This document shows positions 8,846 to 18,155 of a DNA stretch of 64,000 nucleotides, one piece after another (within the stretch, counting starts at the first letter, position 1; each line of letters begins with the position of its first letter). Source of the stretch: Sphingomonas sp. PAMC26645 (GTDB lineage: Bacteria > Pseudomonadota > Alphaproteobacteria > Sphingomonadales > Sphingomonadaceae); contig NZ_CP039249.1 of assembly GCF_004795835.1 (NCBI RefSeq), forward strand, positions 3,571,001 through 3,635,000. Reading direction: 5' to 3'. The translations under genes were made by a program, and so were the position numbers. The notes beneath the pieces were generated by a model. The model worked only from the letters and a program-made list of their open reading frames with translations. It was not told the DNA's origin and ran no database searches.

Positions 8846-10093
8846 TCACTTGGCTCCTGCGCGGACGTAGCGGTGGGGAATGAAGGGCATCGCGGTGACG
8901 GTGGCGGTGTGGACCTTGCCGCGTTGCGCGATCTCGATGCGGGTGCCGGGGGCGGCGAGCGCAAGCGGCACATAGGCCATCGCGATCGGCTTCCCGAGGG
9001 TTGGTGCGAAACCACCGCTGGTAAGGCGGCCGATCGTCGCGCCGGTGTCGTCGATTACCTCGGCACCCTCGCGTGCGGGCTGGCGACCCTCGACGATCAG
9101 GCCGACGCGCTTGGTGGCGGGGCCGTGCTCGCGTTGGGTGAGGATACGCTCGGCGCCGGGGAAATCGGCGGCCTCGCGGCGGCGCTTCGACAGCGCGAAA
9201 CCGAGGTCGGCCATGACCGGCGTGATCTCGGGATCGAGGTCGTGGCCGTAGAGCGGCAGGCCGGCTTCGAGACGCAGCGAGTCGCGCGCGCCGAGGCCCA
9301 TCGGCTTGATCTCTGGAAGGGCGAGCAGCGCGTCGGCGAACGCGACGGCGTGTTCGGCGGGGAGCGAGATCTCGACGCCATCCTCACCGGTGTAACCCGA
9401 GCGGCTGATCCAGAGCGGGACGTCGTTCCAATAGAACGCGCCGGCGGTCATGAATACGAGGCCGTCGACGCCGGGGACGATCCGCGCGACTGCCTCGACC
9501 GCCTTGGGGCCCTGCACCGCGAGCAGCGCCTGGTCTTCGAGAATGTTGATCGTGACGTCGTCGGGGAGATGCTCGATCAGATAGCTGATGTCGTCGTATT
9601 TGGTCGCGCCGTTGACGACGACGTAGAAGCTGCCGCTTGCGGTCGGCGACGGGTGGAGCGGGTCGTACGCCTCGGGCTCGACGTCCTGCGCGGAGAACGG
9701 CAAGGGCTGATCGTCGAGGAGGCGCGTGGCCATTAGGTCGTCGAGGATGCCGCCGTCCTGCGCGAGCAGCAGCGAATAGCGCATCTTGCCCTCGCCCAAG
9801 CCGGCGATATCGCCCGGCAGGACGGTTTCGAGCGCATGCGCGACGCCCTCGCCGGAGAAGACGAGCTGGCCCATGTGGCTGACATCGAACAGGCCGGCTG
9901 AGTCGCGCGTCCAGGCGTGTTCGGCCATGATGCCTTCATACTGGATCGGCATCTCGTAGCCGGCGAACTCTACCATCCGAGCGCCTTGGGCGCGGTGCCA
10001 TGCGTCGAGCGGCAAGGGCAGGATCTCGGGCTCGACGTAATCGTCGGCCTGATCGATGATGCTGGCGTAATCGCGCAGTTCTGGGTCGCTCAT
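8846..10093 (-). CDS. gcvT: Aminomethyltransferase (glycine cleavage T protein)
   Basis: Transfers the methylene carbon from aminomethyl-GcvH to tetrahydrofolate, releasing ammonia. Signatures include [16 protein letters not shown], the folate-site segment [30 protein letters not shown] and [17 protein letters not shown]. The start at 10093 has GGAGA six bases upstream; the extension [19 protein letters not shown] before the family core is acidic and not found in most T proteins. About 24 residues near 142-165 ([20 protein letters not shown]) also look like a lineage-specific insertion. First gene of the operon, 50 bases after the riboswitch. Confidence 0.95.
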   Translation of the reverse strand: MSDPELRDYASIIDQADDYVEPEILPLPLDAWHRAQGARMVEFAGYEMPIQYEGIMAEHAWTRDSAGLFDVSHMGQLVFSGEGVAHALETVLPGDIAGLGEGKMRYSLLLAQDGGILDDLMATRLLDDQPLPFSAQDVEPEAYDPLHPSPTASGSFYVVVNGATKYDDISYLIEHLPDDVTINILEDQALLAVQGPKAVEAVARIVPGVDGLVFMTAGAFYWNDVPLWISRSGYTGEDGVEISLPAEHAVAFADALLALPEIKPMGLGARDSLRLEAGLPLYGHDLDPEITPVMADLGFALSKRRREAADFPGAERILTQREHGPATKRVGLIVEGRQPAREGAEVIDDTGATIGRLTSGGFAPTLGKPIAMAYVPLALAAPGTRIEIAQRGKVHTATVTAMPFIPHRYVRAGAK

Positions 10094-10143
10094 GGTCGTC
10101 TCCGTCGAAGGGGCGCGCGGCACCAATGGGTGCAACGATCCGA

Positions 10144-10345
10144 ACCCCCTCTGTCACGGGACCTGAGAGCTTTCGCGCGAACAATGTCCAGCGCTTACCC
10201 CTTCGGTGGCCCTCGGCGCGGACGCCAGGACGCTTTCCAGAGTGTCGATCAGCCCCGCGCGGTCTCTGGTGCCTGAGAGATTCCGGGGTGGTTGCTCCTT
10301 CGGCGGTTCCATCAGCCCTGAAAGGACCGGAAACGCTCTCCCGCG
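10144..10345 (-). ncRNA. Tandem glycine riboswitch upstream of gcvT
   Basis: Read on the minus strand, two glycine aptamers are recognisable in series. Aptamer 1 (about 10345-10255) contains GGAGAGCGTTTCC, CCGAAGGAGCAACC and AATCTCTCAGGCACC with the closing GAGACC. Aptamer 2 (about 10240-10144) contains CTCTGGAAAGCG, CACCGAAGGGGTAAGC and AAGCTCTCAGGTCCCGTGAC before the closing AGAGGGGG. CCGAAGG and CTCTCAGG are the established conserved core words. Glycine binding is expected to switch on the gcv operon so excess glycine is catabolised. A possible promoter with TTGACT near 10414-10409 lies upstream (weak -10). Confidence 0.93.
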
Positions 10346-10437
10346 CGGTGCCATGCCGGTTGCCCGACATCGACGCCGCAAGTTGTGACGCGGCGCACAA
10401 TCTTAGTCAATCGAGGGTTTGGGTTCTTCGCCAACTT

Positions 10438-10520
10438 CTTGTTCTCCCGCGGAGGCGGGAGCCCAGGGTTACATACGGTATCGTTTGTGGTCCTAGGCCC
10501 CCGCCTCGGCGGGGGAACTA
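10438..10520. repeat. Palindromic intergenic repeat, type A
   Basis: Arms ttctcccgcggaggcgggag (10441) and ccccgcctcggcgggggaa (10500) flank a variable centre. It lies between the gcv promoter region and the left end of the Tn7-like element, only a few bases from the target duplication. Confidence 0.7.
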
Positions 10521-10522
10521 GA

Positions 10523-10527
10523 AAGGA
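10523..10527. repeat. Target-site duplication AAGGA (left copy)
   Basis: AAGGA immediately precedes the left terminal TGT at 10528; the identical AAGGA at 19577-19581 follows the right terminal ACA at 19574-19576. A 5-bp duplication is the established signature of Tn7-family insertion. Confidence 0.88.
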
Positions 10528-10609
10528 TGTAGCCTGACAATATAGTTCTCCGGCGCCGCCTCTCGTTCGGGCAGTTGCCGGACAGCAAAGAATGACATCT
10601 GAGTCTTCC
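10528..10609 (+). repeat. Transposon left end with TnsB-like sites
   Basis: Three related words read inward from the terminus: CTGACAATATAGTTCTCC (10534-10551), CGGACAGCAAAGAATGAC (10579-10596) and ATGACATCTGAGTCTTCC (10592-10609), the last two overlapping. They resemble the right-end motif TGACAATGAAAATTTCC. Assignment as TnsB-binding sites is inference from position, spacing and repetition. Confidence 0.65.
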
Positions 10610-10696
10610 AGCAAAGCGGCCTCCTGAACGCGCAGCCGCCATCCGAACCTAGGATGCGTAGCAAGTTCGACAATAGAGACTTCCGCCGGAAGCTCA

Positions 10697-11617
10697 TCAA
10701 AGCCGCTCATAAAGTGCGGCGAGCAAACCCTCCAGCAGGAGATGATGCAGCGGCGGACCGACGTGCTCGCCGGTGAGCAGCGTCGCGAGCCACCCTTGCT
10801 CGCATCGACCGTCGCGCCTCAGTCGCGGCCACAGGTCGAGCGACCCACCCCAACGTGCGTCCATGGCCTTAGCGATGCCAGGCAGGTTCGCCTCGCCGAT
10901 CCTATTCAGCAGACCAAGCCCGTCCAGGGCTTGAAGATAGACCTCCCGCCTGTCGTCAGGATGCGTCGCCCCGCAATCGTTCAGCACCGACTCGCTCTGT
11001 CGCGCGAGCTCGAGAAGGGTTGCCATGACCCATGGCTCGCGGCCCTCGAACACAGGCGTCGTGTCGGGCGGGCAGATGCCGGGCGACGCCGCGATATAGC
11101 GCTTGCGACGGTCCGCTGGTTCGAGCGTGGACAAGCGCAGCGGCACGCCATGGTCCGGGCACACCATCACGGATGGAAGCTGATGCACACGGCGCCACCA
11201 TAGATCGTCATTGCGGGCGAGCATCGCGGCGCAACATGCGGAGCAGAAGCGCGGCCGACCAGGCGGTGGAACCGTAAACCATTGGCCACCTAGAATCTCC
11301 TGCGGCCGACGACCCTCCCCCGCCATGGCACGGGCGGCGACCCGGGCGAGGCCCGGCCCAGCGTAATGCGCGTAGTATGGGAAGAGCGTCCACTCGCGGG
11401 TGGCCTCGCCATCATCACACGACCCGAACACGCCGGACGCGGTCACGCGATCCAAGCCTACCGGCAGATCATCGAACACGGGAAGATCGGCGCCGAAGAG
11501 CGCGACGTGGAGGAGGCGCGGACGCGGCGAGCCTAGATAGCGCGAGGCTCGGGCCATCACCGAATAGAGCGTCTCGTCGGCACGCGGTCGGGTGAGCACC
11601 TCCCCGGCAGCTATCAC
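10697..11617 (-). CDS. tniQ: Second, short TniQ-family protein of the Tn7-like element
   Basis: A 306-residue target-selection protein. It has the TniQ N-terminal motif ETLYSVMARASRYLG and a zinc-binding set C125-SA-C128 and C153-PD-H156 in a HQLPSVMVCPDHGVPLRLS context. The same layout, at the same residue numbers, is seen in the neighbouring 573-residue TnsD-like protein, but this one lacks its about 270-residue C-terminal extension. It starts inside the stop region of that gene (4-base overlap), so the two are probably co-translated. TniQ proteins link TnsC to a DNA-recognition module; here no Cascade or other partner is encoded nearby. It may heterodimerise with the long paralogue or serve a second target route. 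Confidence 0.82.
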   Translation of the reverse strand: MIAAGEVLTRPRADETLYSVMARASRYLGSPRPRLLHVALFGADLPVFDDLPVGLDRVTASGVFGSCDDGEATREWTLFPYYAHYAGPGLARVAARAMAGEGRRPQEILGGQWFTVPPPGRPRFCSACCAAMLARNDDLWWRRVHQLPSVMVCPDHGVPLRLSTLEPADRRKRYIAASPGICPPDTTPVFEGREPWVMATLLELARQSESVLNDCGATHPDDRREVYLQALDGLGLLNRIGEANLPGIAKAMDARWGGSLDLWPRLRRDGRCEQGWLATLLTGEHVGPPLHHLLLEGLLAALYERL

Positions 11618-13335
11618 GCCGCCATCCTAGCACGGTCACGCAGCGACGCGATCGCGCCACGAACCGTCGGCAGCCAGCTCATCGGCAGACCCGCCGCGCG
11701 TAGCACCTCGCAAGCACGCAGGTCGCCCGTCCTGACCGCCTCAGCCACCTGCCACTTGAGCCGTCGACGCCGGAAACCATCTGTCTCCTCCACCACATTG
11801 CGGAGAACCTCGACCGTCCGGGGCAGCTTCATCCTGCGCTTGGATACCCAGTCGCGCTTCGCAATGCGCCGTTCAACCTCGGCGAAGGTCACCCGCACCG
11901 GCGGAAGCTCGGCGACCACCACCTGCGCCGCCTGACGGGCCGAGCGCGCCAGACGCGTGTCGATCGAGAACCAGTTCCGTTTCGGGCGGACCCGACGCCT
12001 GACTCGCGTCGTCTTCGCGGTCTCGGCGACGATACCCTTCGCCGGGGTCACGGCTCCGGACGGCTTGGCGTTCCACGGCACGGTCACGCCAGCGATCGCC
12101 GCTTCCCGCATAAGGGTCTTTGGGTCCAACCCCAGAGCACGCGCCGTGCCACGCAAGGTGCCACCCCGCTCGATGGCGCTACGCAGCGCGGGGGCGAGCA
12201 GCTGACCGAAGCGGCGGAACCGGGGTTCGCCGACCGTGCCGTCCGGCTGGCGCGCGACCGTGTAGAGGTAGCCGCACGCGCACGCGAAGTCGCCGTAGAG
12301 GGTGCCCCGGTCACGACGGATCACGACGTCGTCGATCACCTCGCTGCCATGGTGGTCGGCTGCGGGGTTGCGGCACGGCCACGGGCCGGCGCCGAAGGGC
12401 CGGTCAACACGGCCGCCCCCAACCCCGTCCAACATCGCCGACAGCATCAGGTGATGCAGCGGGTGGGCCCCGCGACGGCCAGTCCTTACAATCGCGGCGA
12501 GCCAGGAGCGTTCGCGATCGTCACCCAGATCCAGACCCGGGATCAAGTCGGGCACCCCGCCCCATCGGGCCAAAAAGGCGTCGAACAGCGCGGGGTGGTC
12601 GACCTTGCGCGCGGAGCGCATCAGCCCGGCGTCGGAGAGGCGGGTGCGATACGCCTCGCCGCGATCCGCATGGTCCATTGCCGCAGACGGCGCGTCCAGC
12701 AGCGCCGTCGCAAGCCTCGCCAGTTCGACGAGGCGAACCATGTCTTCATAGAAAACCGAACCGATGGCTACGTCGGCATCCGGACGACAGACCAGCCGTG
12801 AAGCGGCGACGAACGAATGCCGGTTGCCATCACCGGGGTCGACATCGCTGATCCGCAGGACCGTGCCATGGACGGAGCAGACCAGGACGCCGGGAAGCTG
12901 ATGGTCACGCCGCCACCAGGCATCACCGAAGTCGGCCTTCATCGCATCCAGGCAGTCAGGACAGAACCGCAGCCGCTCCGGCGGGCGGACCTTGAACGTG
13001 GCCAGACCCAGCTTCGTGTAAATTCCGCAAACATCGCCCCGCATCGCTTCACGGACCTGCGACCTAACCTCGATGGGCATGAACGCCGTGTGGAACGGGA
13101 ACAGCGTCGCATCGTCGATCAGCCGGTCGACGGCAGCGTCACGGGCATGGTCCGGCTGGTCGCGCACGAGTGTGGCGAGATGGCCAGGAAGACCCACCCC
13201 CGCGATCGCCCAGCGCCGACCAAGCAGCTCCCGCATGAACGGACCCGCTTCGGGCGCCTGCAGGTAGCGTCCGCAGCGCGCCACCACGCTGTAGAGCAGT
13301 TCCTGCTCGCGGCGGTCAGGCAGGTGACACAGCAT
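11614..13335 (-). CDS. tnsD: TnsD-like target-selection protein (TniQ domain plus C-terminal extension)
   Basis: A 573-residue protein with an N-terminal TniQ domain (ELLYSVVARCGRYLQ), zinc ligands C125-PD-C128 and C153-SV-H156 in DHQLPGVLVCSVHGTVL, a mid-region repeat of Cys residues (FACACGYLYTV) and an Arg/Lys-rich C-terminal DNA-binding-type region (RRRVRPKRNWFSIDTRLARSA). TnsD of Tn7 binds the 3' end of glmS and recruits TnsC; the element's location right after glmS supports that role here. It begins six bases after the tnsC stop codon. The C-terminal repeats of KTLMREAAIAGVTVPWN type resemble helix-turn-helix modules of TnsD proteins. Confidence 0.85.
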   Translation of the reverse strand: MLCHLPDRREQELLYSVVARCGRYLQAPEAGPFMRELLGRRWAIAGVGLPGHLATLVRDQPDHARDAAVDRLIDDATLFPFHTAFMPIEVRSQVREAMRGDVCGIYTKLGLATFKVRPPERLRFCPDCLDAMKADFGDAWWRRDHQLPGVLVCSVHGTVLRISDVDPGDGNRHSFVAASRLVCRPDADVAIGSVFYEDMVRLVELARLATALLDAPSAAMDHADRGEAYRTRLSDAGLMRSARKVDHPALFDAFLARWGGVPDLIPGLDLGDDRERSWLAAIVRTGRRGAHPLHHLMLSAMLDGVGGGRVDRPFGAGPWPCRNPAADHHGSEVIDDVVIRRDRGTLYGDFACACGYLYTVARQPDGTVGEPRFRRFGQLLAPALRSAIERGGTLRGTARALGLDPKTLMREAAIAGVTVPWNAKPSGAVTPAKGIVAETAKTTRVRRRVRPKRNWFSIDTRLARSARQAAQVVVAELPPVRVTFAEVERRIAKRDWVSKRRMKLPRTVEVLRNVVEETDGFRRRRLKWQVAEAVRTGDLRACEVLRAAGLPMSWLPTVRGAIASLRDRARMAA

Positions 13336-13341
13336 CGCGCG

Positions 13342-14946
13342 TCAGGCAGCCGCCGCGATGCCGCCGCCGGCGTCTGAGATCGCGCCGGGCACGTTCTCGC
13401 CGGCGGCATGCGCCCGTGCCGCCACCTGCCGAAGGTCGCCGTCGACATAGGTCGCCGCGACTTCGTCAGGAGTCAGCGGCCTGGACCTCTTCTTCGTGCC
13501 GACCGCCTGCATGCCGGTCAGGATGTCATCGACCTTGGCAAAATAGGCGGGCATGTTGCGGTTGTCCGGCGGCCCCAACGCTTCCGAAGCCTGACGCATG
13601 ACATCCGCGATGGTCGCCTCGTCGAGCTTGCGCCACTCCAGGTTCTCGCGGACGATCGCGGCGTTCTGGCCGACGTGCGCCGGCCCGCTCCTGCCCGGCC
13701 CGTCAGCGTCGGCATCGATCCCGGCCAGGGGACCGTCGGCCTCGCGCAGCGACTTCCAGAACGCACGCTGCATCGGCACGATGTCCTCGAACTTGGCAAT
13801 CTCGCCGGGCTTGCCGCCCTTTAGCGCCTCGAGCAGCTTGCGCATGGGAGCGAGGTGCTTCGCCGCCACCTCGCGAATCACCTTTTCGGTGATGATCTCA
13901 GGCTCATCGCCCCCGCTTGCCTTGTTGTCGTCAATGACGCGGACCTGCACCGCAATCCACAGCTTCACCACCAGATCGACCACACCCTGCGTCTCGTCGT
14001 GCAGGGCGTCGATTAGCGCATCGTCGAGCGGGGTCGGCACGCCCGTCCACTGGTAACCCCACAGCTCGCGCACGAACTTGCGCCACTGGCCGTCCGTGCG
14101 TTCGAACCGCGGCCACTCCGCCGATGCCAGACCGATGGCCCGGCGACCCATGCGACCGGTCCGCTCGAACCGCTCCGCCGCCGACATGGTGCCCACGAAT
14201 AGCACCGGCACGCCGATCTTGTTGATCAGCGTGGTGAGGAACGTCATCAGCAGATGCTCCTCGTCGCCCGCCTTGCCGAGGTGCTGGATCTCGTCGACGA
14301 CGAGCAGCCCGATCGAGTGGCGGTTGGCCACCACGACCATGTGGCTCATCATCGATTCCTCCGACGCGTTCTCGCCACCGAAGAGCGTCTTGTAGGTCGT
14401 CTGGCCCAGCAGTCCGTCGACCTCCATGAAGAAGTCGGCGCACAACGCCCGAATGGAGCCGCGCGGCGGGCACGCCAGCTTCAGCCAGACGATCTGGACC
14501 TCCCCGTCGTCGTGCCGCACGACCTGCGGATATCGGCCGAGGACACGGTCCAGCGTCAGCGTCTTGCCCATGCCGGGCAGACCGATCAGGCACGAGCTGT
14601 CTGCCTTCCTGATGACGACCGGCGATCCAGGGGAGAGCAGGTCCCCGGCCTCAAGCGCCGTGGCGACATCGTGCTGCCTCGCCTCGTGCGACCGGTTAGA
14701 CCCGTCGCGCCCGAAATACCCTTCGCGCAGGACGGCGTCCACGCCGCGCGCGAACTCGGCCTGCCTCGCGCCCGCCCGGAAGAACCGGGTCAGGCGCAGG
14801 ATCTTCAGGTATCGGTCCTCGTGCGGCAGAGCGCGCTCATCCTCGTCGCGGCTCGGCAGCGAATTGAGCGCCAGCACCCAGTCGTGCAGCGACAACGGGC
14901 GAGGCAGTGCGTCGATATATCGGTTGCCGGCATAGTCGTCGGTCAT
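13342..14946 (-). CDS. tnsC: TnsC-like AAA+ ATPase, transposition regulator
   Basis: A 534-residue AAA+ ATPase that connects the target selector to the transposase. Walker A is GLPGMGKT (122-129), Walker B LLVVDEIQH (214-222) and a sensor-type segment VPVLFVGTMSAAERF follows. The start ATG at 14946 has GAGGA seven bases upstream and lies ten bases after the tnsB stop codon. Order tnsA-tnsB-tnsC-tnsD matches the Tn7 operon. Length is close to Tn7 TnsC. Confidence 0.9.
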   Translation of the reverse strand: MTDDYAGNRYIDALPRPLSLHDWVLALNSLPSRDEDERALPHEDRYLKILRLTRFFRAGARQAEFARGVDAVLREGYFGRDGSNRSHEARQHDVATALEAGDLLSPGSPVVIRKADSSCLIGLPGMGKTLTLDRVLGRYPQVVRHDDGEVQIVWLKLACPPRGSIRALCADFFMEVDGLLGQTTYKTLFGGENASEESMMSHMVVVANRHSIGLLVVDEIQHLGKAGDEEHLLMTFLTTLINKIGVPVLFVGTMSAAERFERTGRMGRRAIGLASAEWPRFERTDGQWRKFVRELWGYQWTGVPTPLDDALIDALHDETQGVVDLVVKLWIAVQVRVIDDNKASGGDEPEIITEKVIREVAAKHLAPMRKLLEALKGGKPGEIAKFEDIVPMQRAFWKSLREADGPLAGIDADADGPGRSGPAHVGQNAAIVRENLEWRKLDEATIADVMRQASEALGPPDNRNMPAYFAKVDDILTGMQAVGTKKRSRPLTPDEVAATYVDGDLRQVAARAHAAGENVPGAISDAGGGIAAAA

Positions 14947-14956
14947 CGGCTGATCC

Positions 14957-17083
14957 TCACGGCAGATAGTCGTTCATGCGGTTGTCGCGGTCATTGGAGG
15001 AGGGCGCCGCGCCGCCGTCCAACGCCTTGCCCAAGGGCTCGACGTCGTTCGCGGCCACAGAGGTCGTCGGGAGGCCAGTGCCACGGCGGCTCCGCTCGCG
15101 ATCGCGCTCGATCACCTTGTTGGACTTGTGGCCCTGAGCCTGGCTCGCCGTCAGAGGGCTCTTGCGCTCGCTCGTCGCGGAGGCATTGGTTCCGCCAAGG
15201 TTGCTCGACAGTCGTGCCAGCCCAACGAACCGGTCCTGCTGCCGATTCGCGGTGTCGACGTCATCCGCCTTCTTGAGCGCCGTGGCATCGTCGAACGACA
15301 CGTCGGCATAGGCGACGGACCTGTCGGTCAGTTCGAGCACGACGAAGTCGGCTCCGTCGTCACCGGGCTCGTGCAGGTAGATGTTGGTGGTGCGCAGAGG
15401 ATGGTAGGACACGCGGGCCGCCTTCACGCCATCCTGGCGCGCCCGGTCGAAGACCTTCCACTGCTCGCGGCCGGCCGGCTTGTAGTAGAGGTTGCGATAC
15501 CGGTAGCCCATCGGCGTAACGGTTGCGTTCGCGACGGGCAGCAGCGCGAACTCCACCATCGACACCGACGCGCGGGTCAGTTCGTCCATGCCCCGGTCAA
15601 TGCACCAGTCCCACAGCATGACCGGGATGGCAGGAACGCTCTCGGCGATCATCTCGCGCGTGCGCGGATAGTCCACCAGCTTGTTGTGGTTATTGAGGAA
15701 GATCGCGACCTCGATCACGCAGGCCGTCACCTCATTGAGGTTGAGGATGGCGTCGCGACGGTAGTCGGCGTCACCCCGCTCCCGCACCTGCTTCTCGATC
15801 ATGCCGTCGAGCTTCGTGCGAAGGAGCCGGTGGAACTGGTCGAACTTCTTCTCGGTCGAACCCTTCTGGTCACCGCGGTAGGGGGCCGCGACCTCGACGG
15901 TGACGGTCGACTTCGACACGAACTCGGTGGCGTCGAAGCCCTCGAATTCGCCACGGTCAGCCATGTACCGCGCGGGGTTCAGGCCCTGCACCGGCCACTG
16001 ATCCGCCTCGATATCAACGCCGTAGCGGACACAGAAGTCGACCTTGTCCTCAACGACGTTGCGAACCGCCAGTCCGGCTGCCAGCCACGAGGCGTTCTCG
16101 AAGCCGACGTAGATCCCGCAGATCATCTTCGATAGGACGTCGGTGACTTGGTAGAAAGTCGGCCGGCTGACCGGCACCGTTCGGTTGATCTCCGACACAC
16201 AGCCGATGTCGAGCGGCGTCGAGTCGATCTCGAACCTGCTGCCGACGCCCATCAGGCCCGCAACGGCGGTGCCGACTATCCCGCGCATGTCCTTATCGTA
16301 TTTCGATCCGCCCGCGCGCTTCCGCCGGATGCCCAGGATGTCGGGATGCTTGTCATACCAGTAGCGGAACTGGCGAAACGACGGATAGCCCGACTGGGCG
16401 AACTCGATCTTGGGGAACCACTGCTTCTTGCCCGTGGCCGGATCGACCACCTCATCGACGAAGAAGTCGGTCATGGTTAGTTCGTATGCGCCCTTCAGGC
16501 TGTTCTTCCGGTTGCCGACGTAGAAACGGTCGAGGCCCTTCTGGAAAATCTTCTCCATCTGTTTGGTCACGTTCACGCCCAGGGGCTTGCCCTCGGCGGG
16601 ACGCCGCCCGAGCTTCGTGTCGCCGGGCGTTCGGTCGCCGCGACCGCACCTGGAAAAGGAGGGCGTCAGCGCGTTCTCGCTCATACCGAACCGCCAATAA
16701 CGGTCGAAGGCGCTGTGCACCGTCTTAGCCGACGCCACGCCTTCACGTTCCAGATCCGCGACGGCACGGCCGCGGACCCGGTTGTCGAAGATGTCGGGCA
16801 CCCGTTCCAGTAACGGCTGCAGCAAGCCGAACAGCTTGCGGCGGCGCTTGATCTGAGCATCCGTCAGCTTGGCGGGATTCGGGTGGCGGTCGAAGGCATG
16901 GTCGAGAAGCAGCTCGGCACCCGCCCTGATCTCATCCACCACCTCGGCGCGCGGCCTGCGGACGAGCCGAGTGTCGGGCGCGTCCAGGTCGAACAGCACG
17001 ACGTCATCGCCCTCGGTCCAGACCACCCGAAAATGGCGGGGCTCCTCACTACTGTATCGGATCACGTCGCGACCAACCAACAT
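14957..17083 (-). CDS. tnsB: TnsB-like DDE transposase
   Basis: A 708-residue DDE transposase that cuts and joins the 3' ends. The catalytic triad is D287 (FEIDSTPLDIG), D376 (MADRGEF) and E411 (GSTEKKFDQFH); the D-89-D-35-E spacing matches Tn7 TnsB. The N-terminus carries DNA-binding helix-turn-helix segments (about residues 70-135), the C-terminal tail is charged and ends MNDYLP, the region that in Tn7 contacts TnsC. The ATG at 17083 overlaps the tnsA stop by one base (TAATG); longer in-frame starts are inside tnsA and are rejected. Confidence 0.92.
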   Translation of the reverse strand: MLVGRDVIRYSSEEPRHFRVVWTEGDDVVLFDLDAPDTRLVRRPRAEVVDEIRAGAELLLDHAFDRHPNPAKLTDAQIKRRRKLFGLLQPLLERVPDIFDNRVRGRAVADLEREGVASAKTVHSAFDRYWRFGMSENALTPSFSRCGRGDRTPGDTKLGRRPAEGKPLGVNVTKQMEKIFQKGLDRFYVGNRKNSLKGAYELTMTDFFVDEVVDPATGKKQWFPKIEFAQSGYPSFRQFRYWYDKHPDILGIRRKRAGGSKYDKDMRGIVGTAVAGLMGVGSRFEIDSTPLDIGCVSEINRTVPVSRPTFYQVTDVLSKMICGIYVGFENASWLAAGLAVRNVVEDKVDFCVRYGVDIEADQWPVQGLNPARYMADRGEFEGFDATEFVSKSTVTVEVAAPYRGDQKGSTEKKFDQFHRLLRTKLDGMIEKQVRERGDADYRRDAILNLNEVTACVIEVAIFLNNHNKLVDYPRTREMIAESVPAIPVMLWDWCIDRGMDELTRASVSMVEFALLPVANATVTPMGYRYRNLYYKPAGREQWKVFDRARQDGVKAARVSYHPLRTTNIYLHEPGDDGADFVVLELTDRSVAYADVSFDDATALKKADDVDTANRQQDRFVGLARLSSNLGGTNASATSERKSPLTASQAQGHKSNKVIERDRERSRRGTGLPTTSVAANDVEPLGKALDGGAAPSSNDRDNRMNDYLP

Positions 17084-17934
17084 TACGCTGCCTCCGAACG
17101 CGCAGCGGCAACTACGAAATCCGAGGCCGGTCGTGACAGCTCGAACTTGCGATCCATGTCGAACGCCAACGCGCGACGGGCGCACAGCAGCCGCACGCAG
17201 GTGGTGAAGTCGCGGCGGGCGAGCGTGCCGTCGGAATCCAGCTTGCGGGCGATGACGTCGAGCGTGCGGCCGCCGCCGCCGGCGATCGCCTCGTGCACGA
17301 TCCCACACAACGTGCGCCAGTGGCCCATCGATCGATCGGGGTCGGGCCGCACGCCGAGCATGAACTCGATGTTCACCTTGCGCACCTTCGACAGATGCTG
17401 GTCGGTCAGGAGGAACCAGTCGACGCCCTGCTCGGCCCAGTAGCGACGCTCCAGCTCCAGCTTCTGCAGCGTGCGACCGATCTTCACCCGCTCCCGGCGA
17501 TTGCGCGCGGCGCCCAAGTCGATCGCCGACTTCTCCTTGATGGCACGCGCAAGCCTGACGGCCTTGCCGTCCTCACGCCTGGTAACGACCAGATCGGTGG
17601 TCACGACGATCGGCTCGCGCGGCCTGCCGTCGGCAGGATGGCTGATCCGCATCTCCGCGGCGATCCGCAACGTGTCCTCGATGGGAAGCGGATATTGTTC
17701 CTGGATGTCCTGGACCGCGGGATCCCACTGGAAGTCGCGGTACGCCGCCGTCTCCCAGTCTGAAAGCGTGTGGATGACCCTGCCTCCACTTGCAATTCGG
17801 CTTGAGCGGCCGTGCGATGCGACATCATGGACGAACAGCCAGGGAGTGTAGTCGACACCTTCGCCACGGCCACGGCCCTGCCGGGCGCGGTTCTCCATCA
17901 CGGCACGCGTCTGCGTGCGGTTCCTCTTCTGCAT
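17083..17934 (-). CDS. tnsA: TnsA-like endonuclease subunit of the transposase
   Basis: A 283-residue restriction-endonuclease-fold protein that cleaves the 5' ends, which makes transposition cut-and-paste. Candidate catalytic residues are E61 (SDWETAAY), D114 (VTTDLVV) and K133 (RAIKEKSAID), almost the same numbering as E63/D114/K132 of Tn7 TnsA. The C-terminal half has a winged-helix-like region (LDVIARKLDSDGTLARRDFTTCV) and ends RSEAA. It is the first gene of the tns operon. A 27-bp palindrome lies about 185 bases upstream and may be its operator. Confidence 0.9.
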   Translation of the reverse strand: MQKRNRTQTRAVMENRARQGRGRGEGVDYTPWLFVHDVASHGRSSRIASGGRVIHTLSDWETAAYRDFQWDPAVQDIQEQYPLPIEDTLRIAAEMRISHPADGRPREPIVVTTDLVVTRREDGKAVRLARAIKEKSAIDLGAARNRRERVKIGRTLQKLELERRYWAEQGVDWFLLTDQHLSKVRKVNIEFMLGVRPDPDRSMGHWRTLCGIVHEAIAGGGGRTLDVIARKLDSDGTLARRDFTTCVRLLCARRALAFDMDRKFELSRPASDFVVAAARSEAA

Positions 17935-18119
17935 GTCAGTGCTTTCGATTCAGTAGCGACCGGTGCGCGATTCGGAGACCATCATCGCCAAACGGCGTTA
18001 AGGTCCGGTTCGCAACCGCACCGCACGAGCGCTTAGCGGCGGATCGCCGCCGCCAAGCGAGGCCACCTTGGTGGCTCGCACATCGATCTCGCTTCGAAGA
18101 ACATCCGGATCGCATTGCA

Positions 18120-18146
18120 TAAACCTTGACATTGTGTCAAGGTTTA
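18120..18146. promoter_or_regulatory. Perfect 27-bp palindrome, candidate MerR-family operator for tnsA
   Basis: Arms TAAACCTTGAC and GTCAAGGTTTA flank a five-base centre ATTGT. The CTTGAC/GTCAAG half-sites and an embedded TTGACA on either strand look like MerR-type operators. It lies between the end of the merR-like gene (10 bases away) and tnsA (about 185 bases away). No clear -10 at the long MerR spacing could be fixed. The rest of 17935-18155 shows no gene. Confidence 0.65.
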
Positions 18147-18155
18147 ATGTTGGGT

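Noticed and set aside
10518..10700. 60-codon minus-strand frame over the left end
   Set aside because: Lies on TnsB-like sites and the transposon terminus; composition is not protein-like.
10312..10710. 132-codon minus-strand frame starting inside the transposon and running out through its left end
   Set aside because: It crosses the terminus at 10528, a type A repeat and the riboswitch, so its C-terminal half is host regulatory DNA. A shorter real peptide inside the element cannot be excluded but has no support.
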